DNA from: Mycteria americana | Taxonomy: Eukaryota; Chordata; Aves; Ciconiiformes; Ciconiidae | Assembly (NCBI RefSeq): GCF_035582795.1 | Contig: NW_027445436.1 | Span: 6,880,770-6,944,769, forward strand | DNA: 64,000 nucleotides | Direction of reading: 5' to 3' | Part shown: positions 39,428 through 50,900 of the stretch, one piece after another | How positions within the stretch are numbered: position 1 is the first letter of the stretch | Layout: the number at the start of each line of letters is the position of its first letter | Made by a program: the position numbers and the translations under genes | Notes under the pieces: model-generated | Databases searched by the model: none | Told to the model about the DNA's origin: nothing | What the model saw: only the letters and a program-made list of their open reading frames with translations

Positions 39428-41000
39428 GCAAGAGAACAGATTTCCTTTGTTAAAAATGTTTTAAAATAGCTTTTTGTGTATGAATGTAACAGCAACACAC
39501 AGAAGAAACAAATAGGATGTATATTATTAGGATAAATCTGATTTATCCTGCTGTTGATTGTATGGATTTGGCAAATTTTAGACTCTGCATATTGCTTTCA
39601 GTTATGAATCCCCTGTTGTTTACATGCAACTTAAGAGCAAATGAGTAGTCACATTAAAAGCAAATTACTAGCTTAGGAAATGATTACTGTGACAATTTGG
39701 GAGAATTTGGAGCTTATGTACTAATTTGATCTATTTTGAACTATATTTATTTTTGAGAGAGATACCTGCTCTTTTTTTCTAACCCTATCTTGTGTATAAC
39801 TGCTAATGTACCACCAAGCAGGAACATAAAATCCTGATGATTTTCTGTTCATGCCACTCAAAAGTTAGTTTCTATCTAGAAGAAGCAGTCTACAGACCTT
39901 TTTAATAGCTTTACGTAGATCTGCCTACTTCTGTTACTGTTGTACATAGAAAGTACTTATTTTAGTGTGTGTACTGCAAAGCTGCTGTGTTCACTTAGCT
40001 TCTATAAGAAACGATTAAAAAAAACCCACCTCATTTCCTAGTACATTAAAACTCTACCTGTGGAGGATCAGCATTGGTCCACAGTATTGCTCACCTGCCC
40101 ATGAATCTTAGTTCCATTAGTGCACCAATAGTGCAAAAAAAAATCTGTGCCTGAGAAGTATGACAGAGGGCCAGTGCTTCAGATGTCTGGGAAGCTGAAG
40201 CACACAAGGCTAATGTATTGAGTTTCAAAAGAGTGTCTAGTAGTCATAAGAAAGGAGAAGAGTAAAGACCAACCATAATGAAAATGTAATGTAAAGTGAG
40301 TATTCTTTCTTTGGTATGACTCATATAACAATATCTACCTATTATATGACACATTTAATTTGTTTAAGCTTTTAACTCTCAAAGCATTTAACAAAGAATT
40401 TAAAACTCATTATCCTTATTTTATGTATAAGGAGCCCAGTGTGGCAATTCAGTGAGAAAATTGTGTTGCTGACAATACCAGCATAAAAAGTGTTCTTTTG
40501 CTTAGTGTACTTGCCATGTCTTCCAGCCGCCATGCCCCGCTTGACATTCCTGCCTTAAGGCTAGTACTTGACCTTGTAAGGCTGAGCTACAAACAAGATG
40601 ATAATGATGAATAATAAAATAGTTCTAAAAAGCATTTTGGGGCACTGTGTGTTTGTTTTTTCTAGAAAACAACTATTCTTAAGCTGCATCATTTTTATGT
40701 TTGTAAACCAGAGTGCAATCCCATGAACTAGCTCTCTTGGCAGAGAAATGTAGGTGGGGTAGACCCAGATGGTGGCAACTACAGAGGATGGCGGTCAAGT
40801 TTTTCAGCTGGCTTCATTGGTAACTCTGTCGGGAGACACTTGCGAGCATGATGTCCCAGTGTCTATAGAGTAATCTGTCCCTCCTGGACTTGTTGAACAG
40901 GTCCCCCCAGCAGAGGAAAGCAGTACTCTGTGCTGCTTATGAATATCTGATAAAGGCCATTTCTGAAATTGCCCTGAATACATTTAAGGGCGACAGTCCA
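39428..41000. other. no firm feature; right end may hold more viral remnant
   Basis: Mostly AT-rich. The part from about 40700 to 41000 has higher G+C and borders the Polinton-like block. It may contain the continuation of that block, but I could not match it. Confidence 0.4.
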
Positions 41001-41550
41001 TTAACACCGCACCTTCTTTGAGCCCTCAGAGCCACCTAAACCCTGATTACCAATACGATCCAGTGTGACTGCTTCTTGCTGCCTGTCTGTGTCTTTATAG
41101 AATAATTCTGTCGAGAAGTGCATAGACAGCGTGTTACAGCTGTAATTGGGAAGCAAATCAGTGATGATGCTGTAGGGGTGGCAGTTGTTACTCTGGGTTA
41201 TCAGCTGGCTGAAAATACGTACGAGTAGGTATTTCATGAGACCTAGACTCTCAGTGGCTCCAACGTTGGACCTGTCAGCTTTTACAGTCTTGCAGCTAAA
41301 GGTACAGCAGGGTGTTGTTCAGAACTATGTAATATTCCCTATTCCGATCTAAGAAAAAGTCCAGAGGTGCATAGTCTGCAATAGCAGAAACTGGCAGCAC
41401 CTCAATAAACAGCCTGTTGTCAATGCTGTTCTTCTTAAGGGATACTTCAAAGAAATCCAACTCAGATTTGGTACATTCTTCTGAGCAACCATGAACAAAG
41501 GCATGCCTTGTAAAATATATTTCCTTTTCTAACAGTAGAATGGGACCCAT
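41001..41550 (-). pseudogene. F54H12.2-like protein of a Polinton/adintovirus-like element, broken
   Basis: The minus-strand frame 41550-41296 (84 aa) contains SEECTKSELDFFEV and PVSAIADYAPLDFFLD, then YYIVLNNTLLYL and a stop. The similarity continues in another frame at about 41290-41001, with IFSQLITQSNN, then FYKDTDRQQEAVTLDRIGNQ. This order is that of proteins commonly annotated as uncharacterized F54H12.2-like, which I recall as encoded by Maverick/Polinton elements and related adintoviruses and thought to be virion components. There is a frameshift near 41290, and the C-terminal half of the usual protein was not found beyond 41001. It directly follows the pX-like gene on the same strand, which fits a structural cassette. 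I am fairly sure of the family and less sure of the function. Confidence 0.68.
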
Positions 41551-41892
41551 TTATCTGGGGTTTCTGTTTCTTTTCCACTGTTTGTCCTGGCTTTTTTCTT
41601 CTTCTCCCCTCCTTTTTCTTTTAAAGGGCTGGAGCAAACCTTCCCTGCACGGACATGATGTGGCTGTCTTTCTTTTAAGGATTTTCTTTGAATGTAAGCA
41701 AGCCCTGATCCCCCCTCGTGATTGCCAGTGTTTCCAACTTGTCCATGATAATCTTGGAAATGTTTCTTTTGCAATATCTTGAGTGCTCATTTTAATGTAT
41801 GGCTTAACAATTTCCAGACCCCTTTTCAAAAGCAGGATGCCCATTCCTAATATGCCATGGAATATATGTCCAACGCCCATACCGTATATCAC
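41551..41892 (-). pseudogene. pX-like small basic protein of the same element
   Basis: The minus-strand frame has 113 aa. It has a glycine-rich start (GMGVGHIFHGILGMG), then LLLKRGLEIVKPYIK, a middle part with Ser-Arg-Gly-Gly-Ile, and a strongly basic C-terminus (FKRKRRGEEEKSQ and on). A Gly-rich or hydrophobic N-terminus with a Lys/Arg-rich tail is the plan of the small core-type protein (adenovirus pX-like) in Polintons and adintoviruses. Its frame runs up to the ATG of the next gene at 41550, so the two are adjacent. It may be nearly full length, but the reading through 41551-41630 is doubtful. The frame is open, yet its neighbours are broken, so I treat it as a remnant. Confidence 0.55.
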
Positions 41893-42750
41893 AGGAATTC
41901 CTTGAAAAACAGAAGACCATTGCCTGCCTGGGCTTGCTAATTAATGTACAAGGCCGGGTCCCCAAAAATTTTCACCAACACCACTTTGGCATGGTTTCTT
42001 AAAATATCAGAGGCTTCTGGGGCTGAAGACGAATCTTCAGTATCACCTTCCCAAAGTGAAAAGAGATGATCTTATTCTGGTTAGCCTTTATTTTAATGCT
42101 GATCATGTTGATATGCTGGTGCTTTACTGCATATAGGGCATCTTATCATACTTCACCATAATGATCTTGTTATTACCAACAGTCAGAAGACAGCGCAGTA
42201 ATGGAACGGAAGAATCCCCGACAAGCTGGTGATCTATAAGATTTCCGTAGAGCTAAAGTGAATTTAACCTTCTGGTGATGTTCACTACAAAGTGAAATTT
42301 CTTATCCACAACCCCTGGAGAAACCCCCAAAATATGTGCTAGGTCCCTTCTTGTAGAATAAGTATAAGGCTTCTCACCCATTTTGATCTTCGTTTTCCTT
42401 ATGAAAGTGTCATAGACCAGGCTCAGTGCTGGAGAGTCAACAGCTGACTCTTTGTTGTGGGGGTTAATAAGATTGTTCATATGTTCCAATCAACATGCAG
42501 ACAGATAGAAAATAGCTTTTCCGAAGACTACACTGCCATGTCTTACCCTGTAGCACTATTTCAAAGATGGTGTCTTAATTGATGTTATTACAGCTCTACG
42601 GGTACTGTATTTCTGCAAGCCCCACCTCCTACTTCCCGAAGTGCTCCAGGGCATTCACCAGCTCTATGGTGAAGTTTGAGCTGGTGTTTTGTGGGAAGTA
42701 TCTGATGATTGCATCGCTGGGTAGTGTGACTGTAGAATGCCCTGTCCACC
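41893..42750 (-). pseudogene. structural protein of the Polinton/adintovirus-like element, broken
   Basis: Read on the minus strand from about 42745: TVTLPSDAIIRYFPQNTSSN, then FTIELVNALEHFGK, a stop, then EVGLAEIQYP. A later open piece 42489-42253 (78 aa) includes TRRDLAHILGVSPGVVDKKF. After a stop come HQLVGDSSVPLLRC (about 42200) and, near 42100-42020, a C-terminal block HFGKVILKIRL. This N-to-C order (beta-rich start ending in EVGLAEI-YP, middle part, HQ-VGD--VPLLR, final FGK--L-) is one I associate with a structural protein encoded just upstream of the pX-like gene in Maverick/Polinton-type elements. At least four stops or shifts break it. No DNA polymerase, integrase or packaging ATPase was found nearby, so only part of an element remains. 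Confidence 0.62.
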
Positions 42751-43330
42751 ATCCTTCTTTTTTCCCCCGCTCGTACCCCAATTGCTAGGTGTCCTGCACT
42801 GGTCAGTTCTTTTGTTTTGTGGAGTCCGTTTCAGAAATCCCTTAGGAACTCTTTCTTATTGTCCCACGCACACGTTGTTGTGAAGTTGGCATTTTTTTCT
42901 CTTTTTTTCATTTTTGCAGCTAGTGTTGCCTATGTCTTGCAGCACTGTGCAAAACCAAAAGTCTTACCCAGTAATTATGTATAGCCATCATGTGGTGCCC
43001 AGTTGCTGGGGCCTCTTTTTCCAGGTCACAGGATTAGGATTGGTCTCTTCTTCACGTTGGGCAGGGGTTGCACATGGGGAGGGCCTTGATCGGCCTCCTG
43101 GGGGAGATCTGTAGCCCTTGTCTTTTCTAACTTGTTTGTGTCCCCCAACCTTGTGACACCCCCCCCGCCTTCTTGAACCATACACCCTATCCCAGACATG
43201 TCAAGGCTTCTTCAAAAGCCTTGTAAATTGTGGGGGGGGAGGGGCAAACCTGCCTTTTAAATTTTTTTAACTAATTCCTTTCTACTTATATTTAAACTTT
43301 AATTATTCATTACATTAGGTCTTATTAAAA
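42751..43330. other. unassigned, possibly the edge of the viral remnant
   Basis: Mixed composition with C- and G-rich runs (about 43158-43168 and 43231-43241). No motif supported on either strand. Confidence 0.35.
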
Positions 43331-43560
43331 AAATGTTTTCTACATTTTATACCAACCATTTTATGAAAATATACATATATTTAATTTATATACCTTTATG
43401 TATGTGTATATATACACAACACACAACCATATATATAAATATAATATATACCTAAAATGTATCTATATATGAATTAATAAAATATATATTTATATATATT
43501 TGTAAATTCCTTCATATATAAAAATATGTGTATAAATTTATATGTTTTTATATATGGAGA
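43331..43560. repeat. degenerate TA/TATATG-rich low-complexity tract
   Basis: About 230 bases dominated by TATATA, TATGTG and AATATA words, typical of a decayed dinucleotide microsatellite. Confidence 0.75.
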
Positions 43561-43867
43561 CTTCGTTGTTCAAAGGAAAAGAACACAGACAATCAGGGTG
43601 CTGTGAGATCACATGGGTGTGATGGTTTCAAAAAAAATGGCAACCAATCATTTACAAAGCAGTATGAAAACACATGGGGAATGACACAATAAAAAATGGA
43701 AGCTCTGTGCCACAAAATGGTGGCAGAAACAACATGGCAGGAGGGGGTTTCCTGCTCTGACATCCTTCTGAGGTAAACAGGAAGGGGTGGCTTGTCCTGC
43801 CAGCCAGTCACAGGGCCGTCTGAGAATACGTGGCGTATGACTGTCAAAAGGGGCTGTCAGCCTCTGG
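43561..43867. other. unassigned sequence before an LTR
   Basis: No gene supported. The moderately G+C-rich stretch 43700-43860 could be ERV-derived because it adjoins an LTR, but I recognise no motif. Confidence 0.35.
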
Positions 43868-44510
43868 TGAGTTACACTTGGCTGGTTGCCAGGTGCTCAC
43901 CGAGCTGCTCTCTCACTCCCCCCTCCTCAGCAAGATGGATGGGGGAGAAAAAAAATAAGATGAAAAAAGCTAATGGGTAGATATAAGGACAGGGAGATCA
44001 CTCGCCAATTACTGTCATGGCAAAACAGACTCAAATTGGGGAAATTATTTTAATTTATTGCCAATTAAAAATAGAGTAGGATAGTGAGAAACAAAAAACA
44101 AACAAAAAAACACCTTCCACCCACCCCTCCTTCTTCTCGAGCTCAACGTCACTTCATTTCCAACTTTCTACCTCCTCCCCCTCCTTGAGCAGCAGGGGGA
44201 GGGGAATGGTGGTTGCGGCCAGTTCATAATACTTCATCTCTGCCGCTCCTTCCTCTTCATGCTTTTCCCCTACTCCAGTTTAGGGTTCCTGCCACAGGAT
44301 ACAGTCCTTCACAAAATGCTCCAGAATGAGTCCTTTCCACAGGCTCCTTCAGGAACAGATTGCTCCAGTGTGGGTCCCCCACGGGGTCAAAATTCCTGCC
44401 AGCAAACCTGTTCCTGCCTGAGATCTTCATGGGCTGCAGCTTCTTTTAGGGCACCTTGTGCTGCAGCGTGGGGTCCCCAATGGGCTGTGGTGTAGATATC
44501 TGCTCCGACG
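43868..44510 (-). mobile_element. ERVK-like LTR, second type, truncated
   Basis: It begins around GTTACACTTGGCTGG and shares with 34224-34480 the blocks GGACAGGGAGATCACTCGCC, AATTGGGGAAAT and AACACCTTCC. It continues through a purine-rich GGGGGAGGGGAA and a G+C-rich stretch ending GGGCTGTGGTGTAGATATC. It stops at about 44510, where another LTR-like unit starts. I recognise the type from avian genomes as a repeat, without a secure family name. Orientation is inferred. Confidence 0.65.
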
Positions 44511-44512
44511 TT

Positions 44513-45139
44513 TGTCATTACGTAAAGGGTTAACCAGCCTGTAGGTGTGTACAGAGCATGACTGCGGATTCATAGGATTTTGTAATATACAAGGACACGG
44601 AGACTTTATCCTCTCAATTTCTCTACTTTATTGCAGATTACCACAAATCTGCACTAGCAAGTATACTTACGATTAATAAAGCAAACGTATATATATCAAG
44701 CTACTATAAATTACTATCAGGAATCAATATTATAATAGTAATCAATATTATAGCAACAATCAATGACAACAACAACCAAGTAGGTATATATTATTACAGG
44801 TTACTACAAACTTATTAGTGAAACAAATATCAACAATATAAGAAAAGATATTCTAATGATAGATTACTTATATGTATATATAATACCGATATCAAGCGAA
44901 TTAGACAGAGTTCAGAAGCTACAAAACCATCCCAAAGGGGAGGAGAAACCAATCCTGGGGTGGGGGCAAGCATTCCAAAAGAGGGGAGGACAAACCGAAC
45001 CGACCCCACAGTGTGGGCCCAGAGCAGGACCAATAAAATAACAGACTCTCACTTCAAAGATGATCCATGTCACGGAGTTTGCAGTCTGTCAGCTGTCCCT
45101 TCTGGGAGTCCAAGATCTCGTAGAAAGTTCATGTGGACA
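44513..45139 (-). mobile_element. probable ERV LTR abutting the previous one
   Basis: The plus strand starts TGTCATTACG at 44513. Read on the minus strand this gives a 3' end CGTAATGACA, preceded by the polyadenylation signal AATAAA (44632-44627) in the context TGCAATAAAGTAG, as in retroviral R regions. A candidate 5' end TGTCCACATG at 45139 would make 627 bp. The middle is very AT-rich and unlike the other LTRs. No matching duplication flanks it, so its right boundary is uncertain. Confidence 0.5.
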
Positions 45140-47930
45140 ATTCAACCTGTTTAGGAAAGAAAAAGTACATGCAGCACAGGAAGTTCTAAGAGAGACATGC
45201 CCCATTTTGGATAAAAATTAAGTCCTTTTTATATCATAGAGGCATAAGAGCACATAGGACACCACTGCTTCAATAAGTCAATAGATGCTCTTAATTTCTA
45301 TTTTTCAACTGGAACAGGAAATAGATGATGATGTTTTCTGTTCTTTCAGAGCAATTTTATTTTTGCACACTGTTTTCCTGTTCTTGCAGTAGAACAGACA
45401 ATGGCAGATACCGATTCTTATTTTGTCAGGATGTTTTCCCCTTTTTTCCAGACTATTTTTTCACCTTTTTAGACGTTTAGTTGCCATTACAGTTCCTTGT
45501 TTTTGCACTTATCAATGGTATGTCAGGATGTCTCCAGTTTCTAGGAACCCAGCTCTACTTCAGACATGCTAGCTGAGCTTCTCAAGGATGCTTCACAAGC
45601 CTACTTTGAAAATATGTGGGATATGCCATATTTAAAAAATGGTATTTTGCTGACAGGAATTGGTGGCCGAAATAAAATTGTATGTAGTGGGGACAGACAT
45701 CCAGGTCCTTAAACCACGTAATGGCATGGCACTTCTTATCTTGGATATCAGTGGTCCTTATAATACTGTTGTTATATTACCTTCTGCAAAGAGTTAAAAC
45801 TTCCTTGGTTTTCTGCCTTACTATAAAGGTACATTGGATAAGAAAGCCAAGAAGAATTTATCCCAATTTCTAGGCAAAACACCTGCATTAAAATTTTAAC
45901 ACAGTAATAAATTCCCATTAGGATGTAGAACACATTTCTTCAGTGAGTGCAGACTACAAGTAACAGGCAATCAAACAAATTATGAGTGAGAGAATTAAAT
46001 TTACACACAAGCACTATGTACTTTTTAAAGCTGAATGTGATTAACAGGATCAAAATGTGACTTTGGATTTTTTTTTTTAATGCCTCAAAATTTAGAACAT
46101 GGTAGAGGCAATTAGTGTTTGAATGACAGAATCATTAGCTGGTTAGAAAACAGCCATGGTTTATAGTTTAATGTAAAGCAGCTGTTCAAAAAGCAAATTA
46201 TCATGTTGTCTCTTAAAGTACTCTCTTGCTCTATAACTGCTATCTTTTGTGTATATATATGTTTCCCACTTTGCTTCAGATGTGAAAGATAATTCAATAT
46301 TACAAGTGTGATTTGAAAGATAAATAATTTTGAAAAGGAAAAAAATAAATACATCTGAATATATTTTTTTAAATTAAATACATGGATGTGCAGTACAAAC
46401 TTTGTGTCAGTGTACAACTAAACATGGAGTGACTAGTATTTCTACTGTAACTAGTAGAAAAGTCATCCCTGCTCTGTCCTTTCTTTGAGTGGCCCTAAAG
46501 ATAATAAATCTTGCCTCTTAGCATCCGATTATGCAGATGTGCCTAATGTTCATATAACCACCTTTGAAGCTTAACTCCTAGAGAATTACAAATATAGATG
46601 CAGAGACCGTCAAACTAGCAAAATTCACTCCTCCAAATACCAGGAACATAAGGAGGAGACACTTGTAGATATTTAGGTCAGCAGCCCTTAAGCCAGTTTG
46701 GATCTGGAAGCAATATAGCTGCACAGTGCTTGACAGAGCTATAGTGCTTCAAGACTCAAGTTGGTCCTTATGGTTATACATTGCCTCACTAAGACCTACT
46801 AGACTGAGTTTTGATTACCTCAGGAATCTCTGTACCATCCAGAGTAAACATGCCATGAAATAGCTGCCATAGTTTTCTGAACATCCTCTCCCCACACTCA
46901 ACATAGCTGTTCCCTCTCTTATGTAGTCAGAGAGATCAAAGTTCAAGGTATTTTTTCCAGGTAAACAGATCAAGTTCCAGGTATTTGCTTGGACTATTAG
47001 GGAGGCAGTAGGTGTGGAGAGGACTCAGGAGCAGAAGCAGGTAGTTTTCATGAAACAGAGACCACATCTGGAAGCTGAGCGGTACTGCAGCTCAATAAGT
47101 CTCTCCTGGAATAGAAACACACACTGGCTTGTAGAAGACAAATCTCAAGAAACACAAATTGCAAAAGTCTCCACTACTCCAGAAACTAACAGGGGAGACA
47201 GAGATTAAAATGGCAGTACCTAGCAAAACCCAGATTGTACAAAGCATATGAGAATGAGAAACCAATAAGCACAGTTAGACTATTTCTATAACAAGAAGGA
47301 GCGCACTGTAATGGAAGCAGATGTGTAAAGCAAAGCAGTTGATATTGAGAACTGAATGTATGCACTATGTGCTGCAGGGGTTTTACTTCCAACTAGTCTT
47401 GATCAACTTAGTGATTGCAATACATCGGTGTTGAAGACTGTCTATTGGCTTAATTTCATCAGAAAGGAATGTATTTCATGCTCTGTATATACACTCCATG
47501 ATGTCAACCAAAGCTTAAACACCCCCCCCCCCCAATCCTGATCTACACTGTAATTTTAATGTAGAACAATCCTCAAGAATCAAGGGGGCACAATGTCCAA
47601 TTTAGAAATAAATATAATAAGGTGGCACGCTTGATCTTCAGTTATGTATCTCTTCATGTCTGGGCATGCAATCTCAGTTTCAGTCCATATATGCAAAGGC
47701 GAGAGCTGGAATGGAAGACTTTGGGTTATTGAGAACCTATTGGCTTACCTTTGGGTGAAGGTATAGGTTCATTCAATAATGTCTTTTAATAATTATATAA
47801 ACTGTGCATTTTAGTCCCTTCCTTATACAGATGTTATGTTTCTGCTCCCAGTATAGCTACCCTATCCCCATTTTGTTGTAATTTTTTAGAGGTAAAATTT
47901 CTCTGCCATTGATTCTTTCATTTGCCTTTG
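45140..47930. other. 2.8 kb without a supported feature
   Basis: AT-rich DNA containing a run of about 12 C at 47522-47533. No coding signature. Confidence 0.45.
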
Positions 47931-48560
47931 TACTTTTTGTGGAACATTTTTTCATCACTTTTCCCCATCTAACACTGATGAAGAACAGAGGGGATGTACT
48001 CGGTTTGGTGTCCTGGTTTCGGCTGGGATAAAGTTAATTTTCTTCCTAGTAGCTGGTATAGTGCTGTGTTTTGGATTTAGTATGAGAATAATGTGATAAC
48101 ACACTGATGTTTTAGTTGTTCCTAAGCAGTGTTTACACTAGTCCAGGACTTTTCAGCTTCCCATGCTCTGCCAGCGAGGAGGTGCACAAGAAGCTGGGAG
48201 GGAGCATAGCCAGGACAGCTTACTGAAACTGGCCAAAGGGCTATTCCATACCATATGATGTCATGCTCAGTATATAAGCTGGGAGGGACTTGGCCATGTT
48301 GCATCGATTGCTGCTCCGGGAATGGCTGGGCATCGGTCAGTGGGTTGTGAGCAATTGCATTGTGCATCACTTGTTTTGTACATTCTTTTATCATTGTTAT
48401 TATTTTTTCTCTTCCTCTGCTGTCCTATTTCACTGTCTTTATCTCAACACACACTTTTAACTTTTTTTTCTGATTCTCTCCCCCATCCCACCAGGCGTTG
48501 GGGGGAGGTGAGCAAGCAGCTGTGTGGTGCTTAGTTGCCGACTGGGGTTAAACCACAACA
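47931..48560 (+). mobile_element. ERVK-like 3' LTR with internal tail
   Basis: The LTR runs from TGTCCTGGTTTCGGC (48009) to AAACCACAACA (48560), 552 bp, plus orientation. The 78 bases before it match the internal tail next to the LTR at 20809-21340, so this is a 3' LTR with a scrap of provirus. The U3 element equivalent to TGACGTCA is decayed to TGATGTCA (about 48255-48262), followed by TATATAAG. The R-U5 side contains a T-rich TTATTATTTTTTCTC stretch. No target-site duplication was visible. Confidence 0.85.
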
Positions 48561-49117
48561 AAAGTATAGCATTACAAGAGTAATTCTTTCTTCATGTGCA
48601 TGAGGTGTCCCATTGAAATTGGGGCACCCTGAATGCAGTTTTACAAAGGGTTCTTATACATTTCAAGTGTTCAGATACAACATGCTTTGACGAATCTCTA
48701 CTTAACACACATACTACTGTTTTTAAAAGCAACTATAATTCTATGGCATCATCACCCATCTGCTTCTTTCTAGATCTAGATGTCCCTGGAGTTGGTCTTG
48801 CTCTGGTTACTTATCTATGATGCCAGATAATGGGAGGGTTTCACAAAGGTGTTGGAGGGGCTAGTAGGCTGGCATTATCTCAGTTGTCCAGGGGTATCCT
48901 TTATTCTTCAGGGTGGGGCTCTCCTTCTCCTCCTTGCAATGAGCTGTGGTGCTTTAGTCATACTTACTTAAGCATGACTATGCAGTATACAATGTAAACT
49001 ATATATATCTCTTAAGAAAGTTCATATAATAAAGACTAATTGGTACAATATTTAAGGAATGAGATTTTCCTTATAATCTCTCCTTTTCTTTTGACTGTCA
49101 GGGTCACACTATATTAT
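48561..49117. other. no feature recognised
   Basis: Flanking DNA between two LTRs of opposite orientation. Nothing supported. Confidence 0.4.
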
Positions 49118-49680
49118 TGTCGTGGTTTAGCCCCAGCCAGCAACTAAGCACCACGCAGCCGCTCGCTCACTCCCCCTCGGTGGGATGGGGGAGAGAATCG
49201 GAAGAGTAAAAGTGAGAAAACTTGAGGGTTGAGATAAAAACAGTTTAATAGGTAAACCAAAAGTCGCGCACACATGCAAAGCAAAGCAAGGAATTCATTC
49301 ACTACTTCCCATGCGCAGGCAGGTGTTCAGCCATCTCCAGGAAAGCAGGGCTCCATCACACGTAATGGTTACTTGGGAAGACAAACGCCATCACTCCGAA
49401 TGTCCCCCCTTCCTTCTTCTTCCCCAGCTTTATATACTGAGCATGATGTCATGTGGTATGCAATAGCCCTTTGGTCAGTTTGGATCAACTATCCTGGCTG
49501 TGTCCCCTCCCAGCTTCTTCTGCACCTGGCAGAGCACGGGAAGCTGAAAAGTCCTTGACTAGTGCAGCAACAACTAAACCATCAGTGTGTTATCAACACT
49601 GTTTTCAGCACAAATCCAAAATATAGCCCCATACCAGCCACTATAAAGAAAATTAACTCTATCTCAGCTGAAACCAGGAC
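49118..49680 (-). mobile_element. ERVK-like 3' LTR (subfamily C/D)
   Basis: Minus-strand LTR from about 49680 (GTCCTGGTTTCAGC) to 49118 (...CCACGACA). It is nearly the same as the LTR at 60179-60743, with scattered differences and the same U5 segment (GGAATTCATTCACTACTTCC). The CRE-like site is decayed to TGATGTCA here. To the right lies a decayed env, so this is the 3' LTR of a minus-strand provirus. The expected first T of TGTCC is A, and no polypurine tract precedes it. Confidence 0.88.
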
Positions 49681-50126
49681 TATTCATTATTTTAGTAGTA
49701 AGTTGAGTACATAAGATAATACAACACTGCAAACACACAGATATAATTACAAAGCAAAGTAAGATAGCAAATGCAACAACTAAAATCCTTTTAGTCCATA
49801 ATCCTATACCTAACTCTGGGAGCCAAGAGATTAACCATACAAATAGATATAGGGGAGATCCCTGTCTTACTTCATGCAATATTTTTAAATGAGGCTTTAC
49901 CTTGTTTATATCAGTTTCATTTTTTCTGGTCTTGGTTTACATAAAACCAGCAGCTATTATTCAATAATGCACATACTCTGTCCTGTGCTGCTAACAGGTA
50001 GTCTAACGCTATCTGATTCTGTATTACCATTTGTGATAATACTTTGATTTCTTCCTGTAGGGCTATAATACAATCTGTGGTTTCATTAATGGCTTTTTCT
50101 AATTCTTTTGACACATTTGCAATCAT
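49664..50126 (-). pseudogene. env: ERV env transmembrane subunit, frameshifted
   Basis: Retroviral envelope TM subunit remnant, once the membrane-fusion part of the envelope. The first open piece, 50126-49917, has a heptad-type helix (LEKAINETTDCIIALQEEIK), a conserved region like the so-called immunosuppressive segment, and a C-x6-C loop (cysteines in CALLNNSC) followed by Trp instead of a third Cys. A one-base shift in an A run at about 49917 moves the rest to another frame, 49879-49664. That piece has a tryptophan-rich membrane-proximal region and a hydrophobic membrane span (VVAFAILLCFVIISVC) and stops inside the LTR. It is inactive. The lack of the third Cys fits betaretrovirus-like TM better than gamma-type. 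Confidence 0.75.
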
Positions 50127-50900
50127 TTTTTCTAGTCATGCAAACTCTAAGCATGGGATAAGAGCTTTTTAGAAACAGGTGGAACTTAGTGCCACATTCT
50201 ATCAGAGGGTTGTAACACTTTTTCCCATATATATCAGTAGTTATGAGCTACAGGGGCAGAAAAGACAGTGGTGCTAACCTGTGCAGATGGTATTAATGTA
50301 CTTAGAATACACTTTTCTGCTCAGGTTGAGGGTAAATACTCAAATGCTCTTTCTCCACATATTGCCCTGGTAGTTGTGAAAATAGGGTAGTATAATCTTC
50401 AAATAAATCTGAATCATGTAAATTATTTCCAGTAAAAGGGTTATAGCATGTACCACATTTGGTTGTTTAGGTAAATCAGTAAGGTTCGGACCCACATTAG
50501 ATGACTCAGAGCGATTGGGATCCTATAGGCCCGTCGTGAAAACCAAAATTTTATAATTATCTTTAGTTTGATTGTGGCTCCTACAGAATACCAAGTTAAT
50601 CTGTCTGCAAATATCCACATTGTTTTGGAGTCTGCAGGGCCTGATAAACTCCATCCAAGAACAAATCTACAGCGTGATGTCTTATTATAATAGGTTTTAT
50701 GTAAGGGCTTTTGGAGAATCTCCCCTGTAGTATATAGTAAGGTTTTGAATAAAATCTGTGGAGGAATACTGATTGCCTTTAGGCATAGGAACAAATCTAT
50801 GGAACATTCCAGGCATAGGATTCCCCTTTTCATCTATATGGTCTCAAGACCTGAATTGTCCATTTCAATTAATTCTAATAATTTTAAAAATATATTGGCA
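50127..50900 (-). pseudogene. env: ERV env surface subunit remnant
   Basis: The minus-strand sequence upstream of the TM piece keeps one open stretch, 50833-50441 (130 aa), with Trp-rich and Cys-containing segments (CRFVLGWSLSG, MWIFADRLTWYSV), and further broken frames to about 50130. Position and composition fit the surface subunit of the same provirus. No cleavage site between the subunits is clearly readable. Pol and gag are not seen further right, so the 5' part has been lost or replaced. Confidence 0.5.

Noticed and set aside
43331..43560. AT tract as an origin or matrix attachment site
   Set aside because: A degenerate microsatellite explains it.
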